Below, one piece after another: positions 1 to 5,377 of a stretch of 6,937 nucleotides of DNA (position 1 is its first letter; the number at the start of each line of letters is the position of its first letter). The DNA lies in contig CAZVWJ010000086.1 in NCBI GenBank assembly GCA_964631325.1, forward strand, positions 1 through 6,937. The letters run 5' to 3'. The translations under genes and the position numbers were made by a program. This stretch comes from CAZVWJ01 sp964631325. Lineage in GTDB: Bacteria > T1Sed10-126. The notes under the pieces are model-generated. The model did not search any database. It was given only the letters and a program-made list of their open reading frames with translations, and was not told the origin of the DNA.

Positions 1-112
1 TATTGCTCTCCGGTGGATTTTTGTATTCCTCTGAACCCAGGAGGGGTTCGTATTGTGGAATACATACCTCAGAGCAGCCTGGATGGCTGCGAGAATGAAT
101 CCGGAGAGTTAT
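1..112 (-). ncRNA. structured RNA-like element, copy 1 (three-way junction)
   Basis: Read on the minus strand, this stretch folds as a three-way junction. P1 is CTCTCCGG/CCGGAGAG (plus positions 101-108 with 6-13). P2 is GCAGCC/GGCTGC (85-90 with 74-79), with an adjacent CTC/GAG that can extend it past a TCT bulge. P3 is TGTATTCC/GGAATACA (57-64 with 22-29), topped by GAACCC/GGGTTC (44-49 with 33-38). It shares with copy 2 (4201-4302) three identical blocks in the same order and spacing: CATTCTCGCAGCCATC (82-97), GGCTGCTCTGAGG (67-79) and AAAAATCC (15-22). P1, P3 and the P3 apical helix differ in sequence on both sides yet remain paired. No known riboswitch or ribozyme core is recognised. Its downstream side lies outside the window, so its boundaries and any dependent gene are unknown. 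A transcript has not been shown; a DNA-level hairpin role is also possible. Confidence 0.7.
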
Positions 113-223
113 GTGTTCTTCGATAACAATCGCTCAATTTAGCTGCAATTTTATTGTAGCCAATCCAAATCAAGATTACCAGAAACAACTATGGATGGAG
201 CTCAAATTTACGCCTGGATGCCG

Positions 224-252
224 GTGACATAAGAAGGCAGACAAATTAAAAA
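224..252 (+). promoter_or_regulatory. candidate sigma70-type promoter for the porin cluster
   Basis: GTGACA at 224-229 matches TTGACA at 5 of 6 positions. It is followed by a 17-nt spacer and TAAAAA at 247-252, which matches TATAAT at 4 of 6. An alternative lies closer to the gene: TTGACT at 364-369, 17 nt, then AATAGT at 387-392. In such AT-rich DNA both could be chance, and the second falls inside the putative leader ORF. Confidence 0.25.
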
Positions 253-350
253 AATGTGTTAAAATATATATTCATATTTATCCAGAATAATAGGAGTGTT
301 ATAGTTTAATTTGTTTTAATTTACTTAGTTAATTTCAGGGGAGACCCATC

Positions 351-431
351 GTGAATTTTCTGGTTGACTCTAGATTCGAAAATTTCAATAGTATTTGTTT
401 GACTTTAAATTTTATTTTCGGAGGAATCTAA
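351..431 (+). CDS. possible 26-aa leader ORF ahead of the porin
   Basis: A GTG codon at 351 is preceded by AGGGGAGA (337-344) at about the right spacing for a ribosome binding site. It opens a 26-codon frame beginning MNFLVDSRFENF and ending FIFGG-I. The stop TAA (429-431) is separated from the porin ATG (433) by one base, and the porin's own GGAGG (420-424) lies inside the last codons of this ORF. This arrangement would allow translational coupling or leader-type control. No homology is recognised and composition gives no support, so it may be a chance ORF. Confidence 0.25.
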   Translation: MNFLVDSRFENFNSICLTLNFIFGGI

Positions 432-432
432 G

Positions 433-1728
433 ATGCAGATATTTGATGTTTCTGATACGGGTAAAATAATTGCGGTTGTAGTTACTTTCTTATTCATCCT
501 TACCTTGTGTCCCTTACAAGCCCGGGCCTGGACTTCCGAAGACGGTAAATTTAGTGCTTCGGGATTTGTGGAGGCATACACTCGTGAACATTCGGAGGAA
601 GAAGGAAACCTGAGCGAAATCTCACCAATGGTTGTCAACTTTCAGTGGCAATCAACCAAACGAACAAAGGTACTCTGGGAGATTGAATCCGCCCACGCCC
701 CCAGGACCCAGGCGGAACACTGGTTTGGTGACAAGAAAGTAGTCGAGGGGGACGTTGATTTTTCCAAGCGAATGTTTATCGACCATGATATAGAAGGAGC
801 CGGTAATTTGCGATTCGGCAAATTCTACCGCCGGCTTGGCTACTGGATCAGCACTGATTGGACTTATTACTCCCCTACCTATACCCGGCCTAATATTCCT
901 AACTTTGGCCTGGTGGTTCCCAATTCCGTCGGCGCCATGTATTACGACGACTACAGGATCAACGAAAATATGCTTCTCAATTATTCACTCAGCCTGTATC
1001 GGCCCGGCTGGAATAACACCGACCGGGTGTTTAAAGCTGATTCCGACACCTCAACGGAAATCCCGGAAGGTGAACTCGGAGAGTCCTATCTGATTTCAAC
1101 CAACCTCGACCTCTATCGCAACTATAACCTCGGAGCGGCTTATTATTTTGTCAAGGACCGCACCGATGAAATTTCTTTTCCTGATGATCCTTTTATCCCC
1201 CCGCTATTAGGAGGAGAGCACGTATTTCCTGATACTGTTCCTGCGCGTGATGTATCAACGGAATTTCACGGCCTTGGCCTGGAGTGGCTACAATTTTTTG
1301 CTCAAGCTAAAAATCTACTGGACGGAAACCTGAAATTGCGGACGGAATACGCCGTGATTCAAACTAATGCCGAAGAAGGAGCAGCGTTAAAATCTTTTGA
1401 CGGAGTAACCCATCACAGCTTTTACGCCGACGCCGAATATGACCTGGCTCCACGCTGGTCAATTTACGGGCGGTTTGGAACAGGGGCTGACTTACCACGG
1501 GGGTTTCGTTCTCGCAGTGAAACTTACATTGATGACACCGAGTTAAAGATGAACGAATACGCAGCCGCTCTCCACTGGCGACCGTCCCCCGGTCTGCAGA
1601 TCAGGCTTGAACATTCCCGCTTCGATTGGGATGTAAACAAAGCCGATCATGTTTATCCCACTGGGCCATCACCAGTCAAACGTGACGACTATCACCTTAC
1701 CCAGTTGACCGTCGGTCAGATATTTTAA
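433..1728 (+). CDS. outer-membrane beta-barrel porin-like protein
   Basis: This is a 431-aa secreted protein, probably an outer-membrane porin or related channel. The ATG at 433 follows GGAGG (420-424) with 8 nt spacing. Residues 1-32 form a signal peptide: a short N-terminus with K11, the hydrophobic run IIAVVVTFLFILTL, and an ARA cleavage site just before W33. The mature part is rich in aromatic residues and alternating polar/hydrophobic segments (for example residues around 120-180 and 400-431) and has no long hydrophobic helix. It ends in Phe (LTVGQIF), as expected for insertion by the BAM machinery. It reads well as a barrel of roughly 400 residues, but I cannot assign a named porin family or substrate. 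It is first of three codirectional genes, 95 bp ahead of the periplasmic binding protein gene, which suggests passage of that protein's ligand through the outer membrane. Barrel location is well supported; the specific role is inference. Confidence 0.75.
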   Translation: MQIFDVSDTGKIIAVVVTFLFILTLCPLQARAWTSEDGKFSASGFVEAYTREHSEEEGNLSEISPMVVNFQWQSTKRTKVLWEIESAHAPRTQAEHWFGDKKVVEGDVDFSKRMFIDHDIEGAGNLRFGKFYRRLGYWISTDWTYYSPTYTRPNIPNFGLVVPNSVGAMYYDDYRINENMLLNYSLSLYRPGWNNTDRVFKADSDTSTEIPEGELGESYLISTNLDLYRNYNLGAAYYFVKDRTDEISFPDDPFIPPLLGGEHVFPDTVPARDVSTEFHGLGLEWLQFFAQAKNLLDGNLKLRTEYAVIQTNAEEGAALKSFDGVTHHSFYADAEYDLAPRWSIYGRFGTGADLPRGFRSRSETYIDDTELKMNEYAAALHWRPSPGLQIRLEHSRFDWDVNKADHVYPTGPSPVKRDDYHLTQLTVGQIF

Positions 1729-1823
1729 ATTAGCTATTGACCGTTAGAGGACGATAATTATTAACCCGAGCAGCAAACAATTTGTAAAATTAAATTCCAA
1801 ATTTAGCAGGGAGTGAGCTAACA

Positions 1824-2324
1824 ATGAGCATTTTTTCAGCTAAAAAATTAGGTTTTATCCTGGTAATTTCTGCAGTTTTTATAGCTCTCACTTTACAGCC
1901 GGTTTTAGCCAAGGCTGGGATCTTAATCGTTAATTCAGAAATAAGCAAAGATTTTACCAATTTTTCTTCCGGCGGGGCTTTGAAAGATTTGTTTCTGGGC
2001 AAGCGAACCACTTTTCAGGGCAAAAAGTTTGTACCGGCCCGGGCTAAAGAAGGCGGTTATCTGCTCTTTTTGAAGAATATTCTTGAGATGACCCCCGGCG
2101 AAGAAGAAACTTACTGGCTCAAGGAAAGTTTCCGCGGTGAAGTAGAAGTCTGGGACCAGCTCGAAGACGATGAAGAAGTAATTGAGCACGTTGCTTCCAA
2201 TGACGGTCCGTACGGCCTTGGTATTGTTTCCAAAAAATCCTACAAAAAGGCCACGGATAAAGATATCCGTCCTCTGCAAATAGACGGTAAAAAATTCACT
2301 GACAAAAAATATCCCCTGCAATAA
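1824..2324 (+). CDS. periplasmic PstS-like substrate-binding protein
   Basis: This is a 166-aa exported protein. The ATG at 1824 lies 10 nt after AGGGAG (1808-1813). Residues 1-29 are a signal peptide (SAKKLG, then a hydrophobic stretch, then VLA before K30); there is no lipobox cysteine. The mature sequence follows the pattern of short phosphate-type ABC substrate-binding domains: a first strand GILIVNSEI, then the motif LKDLFLGKRTTFQGKKFVPA (about 52-71), a helix FLKNILEMTPGEEETYW, and near the C-terminus GPYGLGIVSKK, equivalent to the usual GAIGYV segment. Full PstS proteins are about 300 aa or more, so this is the small single-lobe-like variety often found without its own ABC transporter genes. 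None is present here. Between a porin and a chemoreceptor it may present a ligand, possibly phosphate or a similar oxyanion, to the receptor. Family assignment is fairly firm; the ligand and partnership are inferred. Confidence 0.75.
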   Translation: MSIFSAKKLGFILVISAVFIALTLQPVLAKAGILIVNSEISKDFTNFSSGGALKDLFLGKRTTFQGKKFVPARAKEGGYLLFLKNILEMTPGEEETYWLKESFRGEVEVWDQLEDDEEVIEHVASNDGPYGLGIVSKKSYKKATDKDIRPLQIDGKKFTDKKYPLQ

Positions 2325-2387
2325 TCCCACTAAATTCGGGGTAGCCGTTATACACCAACCTTCATAAACTCCAGGGTGGTTTGTTCG

Positions 2388-3974
2388 ATGTTTAAGACTT
2401 TGAAAAACCTGTGGAAACGAGCCCGGATAAAGAAAAAACTGGTTATTGGCGGGACAACCATCGTCCTCGCCCTACTGATAGTTGTGGGTTACGTTTCTTA
2501 CAGAACTCTCAGCAACTCAAACCGGAAGCAATTTGTGGAACAGGTAAATATATATCACAAGGCAATGAGCCGGTTCACCGCCGCCGCCCTAAAGACCGGT
2601 AAAATGAGCCTTATTCGTGAAGGAATAGAATTAATTTTAGAGGAAGATTCACTCGTATATTTTGCTGTGCTTCGGGAAGGAAAAATACTCCGGGCCGAAC
2701 CCAAGAAAAAGTCCCTGAAGGATTTTGGATTTAGTAAAAAACTGTTAAAAAAAGACCGGGGATTTAGTGAACAAGATCTGGGCTATTTTGGTCTGGTAGA
2801 TAAAATTGATGGCGGGGGCGCCGGTCAATTTACCGTTGTTCTAATAAGCTCAATGAAGGAACTTGCTCAAATACAGACTGAATATCTCTACAGTATTGTC
2901 GTCGTGGGGCTGGTGCTGGCTCTGCTTACCGGGGGAATAATCTACTGGTTCACCGGCGGCCTGGCCCGACGGATAACCGGTATGGTTAACTCTTTCTATA
3001 GCCAGGAGATGGTTGATCTAAGTGAAGAATTAGCCGATTTTAAACAACAGGATTCCGAGAAAGCTAAAATTAATTTTGATGAAATTTATTTAATGGAAGA
3101 AATCAACGAAGCTCTTTTGGAAAAATTAGCCCTGTTAGCAAAACAAGCGGAAGCAATGGCCAACCTGAACCTCGCCGACCCCGCACTGGACAAAGCGATC
3201 CCCGGAAAACTCGGGCGGTCTTTTGCCACGATGGTTGATAAGTTAAAAGAGTTCGCCGCCCGGGTTTCAACTTCAGCTAAAGAATTAAATAAATCCAGTC
3301 AGAACCTCTTTTCAGCTTCAGAGCAACAGTCTTCTTCCCTCCAGGAAACTTCCGCCGCCGTTAACGAAATGGTCGCGATGATGAAGCAAAATTCCAGCGA
3401 TGCGACTGAAAGTGAAAATTTAAGCCAGGATGTGGCCGAAACAGCCCAGGAAGGCCGCCAGGAGGTTGAAGCTCTCGCTGAAACGATGGAAGAAATTCAC
3501 CAGCAGAGAAGCGAAATATCAAAAGCTATAGATTTAATTGATGATATTGCCTTCCAGACGAATCTCCTGGCAGTAAATGCGGCAGTGGAAGCGGCCAATG
3601 CCGGTGAACATGGAGCCGGCTTTGCCGTCGTCGCCGACGAAGTCCGTCAACTCGCTCAACGTAGTTCCGAAGCGGCAAATGAGATCGGGGAAATTATTGA
3701 AGATAGCGTCAAGGAAGTCCAGACAGGAGTAGAAAAAGCTGAGCGGTCGCGCGAAGTCCTGGAAGAAATTGAAACCGGAATTAATAAAGTGGCTGAACAA
3801 ATGCGAGAAATTGCCCGCTCCTCCGAAGAACAATCGGGGGGAATCGAAGAACTCAATGAAACAATTAACAAATTGGAATCTATTGCCGAACAAAACGTCT
3901 CCAGCGCCAGTCAGACCGCTTCCTCGAGTGATGAACTCGCCTCCCTGGCCAGCCAATTTTCCCTGGAAAAATAA
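2388..3974 (+). CDS. methyl-accepting chemotaxis protein (transmembrane chemoreceptor)
   Basis: This is a 528-aa chemoreceptor that would control a CheA/CheW complex at the inner membrane. An upstream in-frame GTG at 2376 would add four residues, but AGGGTGG (2373-2379) sits 8 nt before the ATG at 2388 and overlaps the GTG, so ATG is preferred. Residues about 17-38 form the first membrane helix (IGGTTIVLALLIVVGYV). About 130 periplasmic residues follow as a small sensor domain, then a second helix around 170-188 (IVVVGLVLALLTGGIIYW). The cytoplasmic part is a long charged coiled coil. The signalling hairpin tip lies at about 382-420 with DDIAFQTNLLAVNAAVEAA, then GFAVVADEVRQLA, which is diagnostic of the MCP signal domain. 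No C-terminal CheR/CheB tethering pentapeptide is seen (it ends FSLEK), and a canonical HAMP is not obvious after helix 2. It starts 63 bp after the substrate-binding gene, consistent with one transcript. No che genes are in the window. Confidence 0.93.
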   Translation: MFKTLKNLWKRARIKKKLVIGGTTIVLALLIVVGYVSYRTLSNSNRKQFVEQVNIYHKAMSRFTAAALKTGKMSLIREGIELILEEDSLVYFAVLREGKILRAEPKKKSLKDFGFSKKLLKKDRGFSEQDLGYFGLVDKIDGGGAGQFTVVLISSMKELAQIQTEYLYSIVVVGLVLALLTGGIIYWFTGGLARRITGMVNSFYSQEMVDLSEELADFKQQDSEKAKINFDEIYLMEEINEALLEKLALLAKQAEAMANLNLADPALDKAIPGKLGRSFATMVDKLKEFAARVSTSAKELNKSSQNLFSASEQQSSSLQETSAAVNEMVAMMKQNSSDATESENLSQDVAETAQEGRQEVEALAETMEEIHQQRSEISKAIDLIDDIAFQTNLLAVNAAVEAANAGEHGAGFAVVADEVRQLAQRSSEAANEIGEIIEDSVKEVQTGVEKAERSREVLEEIETGINKVAEQMREIARSSEEQSGGIEELNETINKLESIAEQNVSSASQTASSSDELASLASQFSLEK

Positions 3975-4153
3975 TTCTCAAGCACCTGCACTTTAAAAAA
4001 GGCTACAGCCCTCTTCGTCCCAAACAACATACGGACCCGAACCAATAGTTGTTTTTCCGAAAAGGAAAACCAATCAATACTCGTTTCTCAGGATTTGGTT
4101 AACAGAACTTGTATTACCTATAAACTTAATTTGCCTTCTTTCGCGGATCCCTT
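3975..4153. other. intergenic region after the chemoreceptor gene
   Basis: No coding signal is seen between the receptor stop and the mobile element. It contains one imperfect inverted repeat: TTGTTTTTCC (4049-4058) pairs with GGAAAACCAA (4064-4073), one mismatch, GAAAA loop. The downstream bases TCAATACTCG lack a T-tract, so it is at best a weak or factor-dependent transcript end for the porin-receptor cluster. Confidence 0.4.
4049..4073 (+). terminator. weak hairpin, possible 3' end of the chemoreceptor transcript
   Basis: This is a ten-position stem with a single T/C mismatch and a five-base GAAAA loop, located 75 bp after the receptor stop codon. There are only two terminal G-C pairs at the loop end and no run of T follows, so a standard intrinsic terminator is doubtful. 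It is nevertheless the best hairpin between the stop codon and the mobile element. Confidence 0.25.
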
Positions 4154-4161
4154 CACAAATT
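4154..4161 (+). repeat. 8-bp target-site duplication, left copy
   Basis: CACAAATT directly abuts the first base of the left terminal inverted repeat. The identical eight bases directly follow the right terminal repeat at 4355-4362. This exact placement on both sides is what a transposition event leaves behind. Confidence 0.8.
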
Positions 4162-4354
4162 GTAATTGTTTAGCGTTCCCGATAAGCGCGAATTATACCA
4201 CCTGTGAAGCTCATTCTCGCAGCCATCGTGGCTGCTCTGAGGGTTACATTTTCAAAACCGGCTCATCCTGAGCCTAGAAAATGTAAAAATCCGCTTAACA
4301 GGAGGCACAATTCGCAGTCTAATGAAATACGAGGGTTACACGCTAAACAGTTAC
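4162..4354 (+). mobile_element. 193-bp MITE-like element, probably IS66-type ends, carrying a structured RNA
   Basis: The element has terminal inverted repeats of 14 bp: GTAATTGTTTAGCG (4162-4175) and CGCTAAACAGTTAC (4341-4354), complementary at 13 of 14 positions, with the odd pair becoming U-G in RNA. Perfect 8-bp direct repeats CACAAATT flank it. It encodes no transposase, so it would be moved in trans. IS66-family insertion sequences are known for ends beginning GTAA and 8-bp target duplications, which fits; the assignment rests on those two traits only. The interior nests further helices: GCGAATT/AATTCGC (4188-4194 with 4309-4315), then the three-way junction listed at 4201-4302, so nearly the whole element is one folded structure. 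The intact duplication suggests fairly recent insertion, in already gene-poor DNA between the chemoreceptor gene and a decayed gene. Confidence 0.75.
4201..4302 (+). ncRNA. structured RNA-like element, copy 2 (three-way junction)
   Basis: P1 is CCTGTGAAGC/GCTTAACAGG (4201-4210 with 4293-4302, one mismatch). P2 is GCAGCCA/TGGCTGC (4219-4225 with 4229-4235, loop TCG), extendable by CTC/GAG across a TCT bulge. P3 is a perfect 10-bp helix TTACATTTTC/GAAAATGTAA (4244-4253 with 4277-4286), topped by GGCTCA/TGAGCC (4260-4265 with 4269-4274, loop TCC). It shares 16-, 13- and 8-nt identical blocks with copy 1 on the minus strand at 1-112. P1, P3 and the P3 top helix keep pairing despite different sequence. 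A conserved AGG after P2 could pair with CCT at the P3b loop in both copies, a possible pseudoknot. It lies inside the MITE-like element. No coding gene in sense orientation is credible downstream, so a cis-regulatory role here is unlikely. Confidence 0.75.
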
Positions 4355-4362
4355 CACAAATT
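4355..4362 (+). repeat. 8-bp target-site duplication, right copy
   Basis: CACAAATT is identical to 4154-4161 and begins at the base immediately after the right terminal inverted repeat. Together the two copies define the element as exactly 193 bp. Confidence 0.8.
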
Positions 4363-4395
4363 TATAAATACCGCTCTTTATTTCAGAATGAGAAA

Positions 4396-4915
4396 TTATA
4401 CATCCTCAGTTTTTTCTTCGTTTCGAACGTGTTCGATCATCGTTTGGACAGCTTCGTTTGTATTTTTGGCAATAACTTTTACGGATTCGACGCGGCCAGG
4501 AAAAACTCGAAAAACTTCGTCCGCAAAACCCTGACCGATACCCGCAACACCAGAAAAATCCAGCTCAATCACTTCGAATTTTATTAAAAATCCCGAGTCC
4601 GTCATCAACAACCCGGAACTCAACGTTGAACTCATCAAATATGAATTCAACCTGAATCTCACTAGCTTCGGAATGCTCAATCGCGTTGTTCAATACTTCC
4701 GTGAAACCATAACGGACAATTGAAAAACTGTCAAAATTATTTGTCAAAATAATAAGAATTTTCAAGCCAATTGTCAAATATTTGTCAAGAATAATTGTCA
4801 AAATTCCACACAGCCAACCGTAAGTAGATACAAAACCGACCAAAAATAAAAGGGTCATGTAACCCCAGTAGAAGGCAAGCAGGGTAACGAGGACTGCAAA
4901 AATTGTGTCTATCAC
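4396..4915 (-). pseudogene. decayed ATPase/STAS-like regulator (HATPase_c plus DUF4325 remnants)
   Basis: Two overlapping minus-strand frames carry pieces of one domain pair. The frame from 4915 (GTG, no visible ribosome binding site) to 4565 has hydrophobic segments and then TEVLNNAIEHS and VVDDGLGIFNKI. These resemble the N box and the G1 box (DxGxG) of GHKL/histidine-kinase-type ATPases. It then stops. In another frame, reading on to 4396, FEVIELDFSGVAGIGQGFAD and EVFRVF match the core of the STAS-like DUF4325 domain. ATPase domains followed by DUF4325 occur together in intact proteins. Here the second half of the ATPase and the beginning of DUF4325 are missing and the frame shifts near 4580-4600, so this looks like an internal deletion plus frameshift. 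The hydrophobic N-terminus is not typical of the pair and may be out-of-frame or foreign. It ends 34 bp from the mobile element's duplication. Confidence 0.7.
4729..4801. repeat. cluster of TGTCAA repeats (TTGACA on the minus strand)
   Basis: TGTCAA occurs at 4729, 4742, 4772, 4783 and 4796, with a degenerate copy near 4760. Start spacings are 13, 18, 12, 11 and 13. On the minus strand these read as repeated TTGACA in AT-rich surroundings, inside the decayed gene. They could be a degenerate tandem repeat, an operator-like array, or spurious -35 boxes. No function is assigned. Confidence 0.5.
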
Positions 4916-4981
4916 TTAAATAAATGATAAAATTTTCACAACTTAAATAGAGATATATCTGGAAAGGGTGTAATTAAGAAC

Positions 4982-5347
4982 TTGGATTTTGACGCCGTGG
5001 TTTCCCGGGCCTGCGAAGAACTGCCGGCCTGGGTGCAGGAGCTGCTGGAGGAAACGGAGATCGCCATTTACGTGCAGGAAGAGCCACCGCCCGCAGTGAA
5101 AAAACAATTTGGCGAACAAGTCTTCGGACTGTTTTCAGGCCGCAAATACAGCGCCCAGCGGAGCAAGCGCCCGACAACTAAGCCAACCCGGATTGAGATT
5201 TACAAACAGCCGATCCTGGCCCGGTTCAATGACCAGGGAAATAAGCGGGAAGAACTAATTCAAAAACAGGTGCGCAAAACCGTGGTCCACGAAGTCGGCC
5301 ACTACCTCGGCATGTCTGAGGAAGAAATCCGCGAAAAAGGTTATTAA
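4982..5347 (+). CDS. small zincin-type metallopeptidase family protein
   Basis: This is a 121-aa cytoplasmic protein of the minimal zincin family (Pfam Zincin_1, often annotated 'metallopeptidase family protein'). The C-terminal motif HEVGHYLGMSEEE carries the zinc-binding HExxH (H103, E104, H107), with the G110 and acidic residues that are characteristic of this family. Other family features are DELP-like CEELPAWVQELLE at 11-23, EEPPP at 33-37, a GLFSG segment at 49-53 and RIEIYKQPIL at 70-79. Length matches the family. The TTG start at 4982 follows AAGGGTG (4964-4970) by 11 nt; an in-frame GTG at 4997 is an alternative that would trim five residues. No signal peptide or membrane segment is seen. 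Its substrate is unknown and proteolysis is rarely demonstrated for this family. It stands alone, convergent with thrC with 9 bp between stop codons. Confidence 0.85.
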   Translation: MDFDAVVSRACEELPAWVQELLEETEIAIYVQEEPPPAVKKQFGEQVFGLFSGRKYSAQRSKRPTTKPTRIEIYKQPILARFNDQGNKREELIQKQVRKTVVHEVGHYLGMSEEEIREKGY

Positions 5348-5377
5348 AAAAACGAACTACTGGCCGCTTTGCTCCAG
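5345..5377 (-). terminator. weak candidate terminator for thrC
   Basis: On the minus strand the thrC 3' end offers a CTGG/CCAG stem (5374-5377 with 5360-5363), with inner GC/GC pairs around an AAA loop. After the stop codon comes a run of seven T (plus-strand A at 5346-5352). The stem is short and has an internal loop, so efficiency is uncertain. The T-run overlaps the stop codon of the convergent metallopeptidase gene. Confidence 0.3.

Larger units (their letters stand above)
113..432. other. intergenic region upstream of the porin gene
   Basis: This is AT-rich sequence between structured element copy 1 and the porin start. Positions 131-143 (CGCTCAATTTAGC) sit about where the outer terminal repeat of a mobile copy would be expected. 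They agree with the well-preserved repeat at 4341-4354 only in CGCT and two following A residues, so an end for copy 1 is not demonstrable. The rest holds weak promoter-like boxes and a possible 26-codon leader ORF, listed separately. No RNA gene or intrinsic terminator is seen. Confidence 0.5.

Noticed and set aside
1935..2330. 131-codon minus-strand ORF over the substrate-binding gene
   Set aside because: It is a shadow of the plus-strand gene, which has a signal peptide, ribosome binding site and family motifs.
2376..2387. GTG at 2376 as chemoreceptor start
   Set aside because: It lies within the ribosome binding site AGGGTGG that is correctly spaced for the ATG at 2388.
4201..4302. Integron attC site
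   Set aside because: GCTTAAC at 4293-4299 resembles a core site, but no GTTRRRY partner is present and copy 1 lacks the motif altogether.
4162..4354. Retron ncRNA (inverted repeats enclosing hairpins)
   Set aside because: No reverse transcriptase gene is nearby, and the exact target duplication explains the flanking repeats better.
4322..4534. 70-codon ORF downstream of AGGAGG at 4300-4305, as a gene controlled by the structured RNA
   Set aside because: Spacing from AGGAGG to the ATG is about 16 nt, the sequence is antisense to the ATPase/DUF4325 remnant, and the ORF crosses the element end, so it is probably a chance frame.
4204..4587. 127-codon plus-strand ORF across the mobile element and the decayed gene
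   Set aside because: It runs through the structured element and antisense to the DUF4325 remnant, has no ribosome binding site and shows no domain-like pattern.
4729..4801. CRISPR array
   Set aside because: Units are six bases with 11-18 base period; there are no long repeats or unique spacers and no cas genes.
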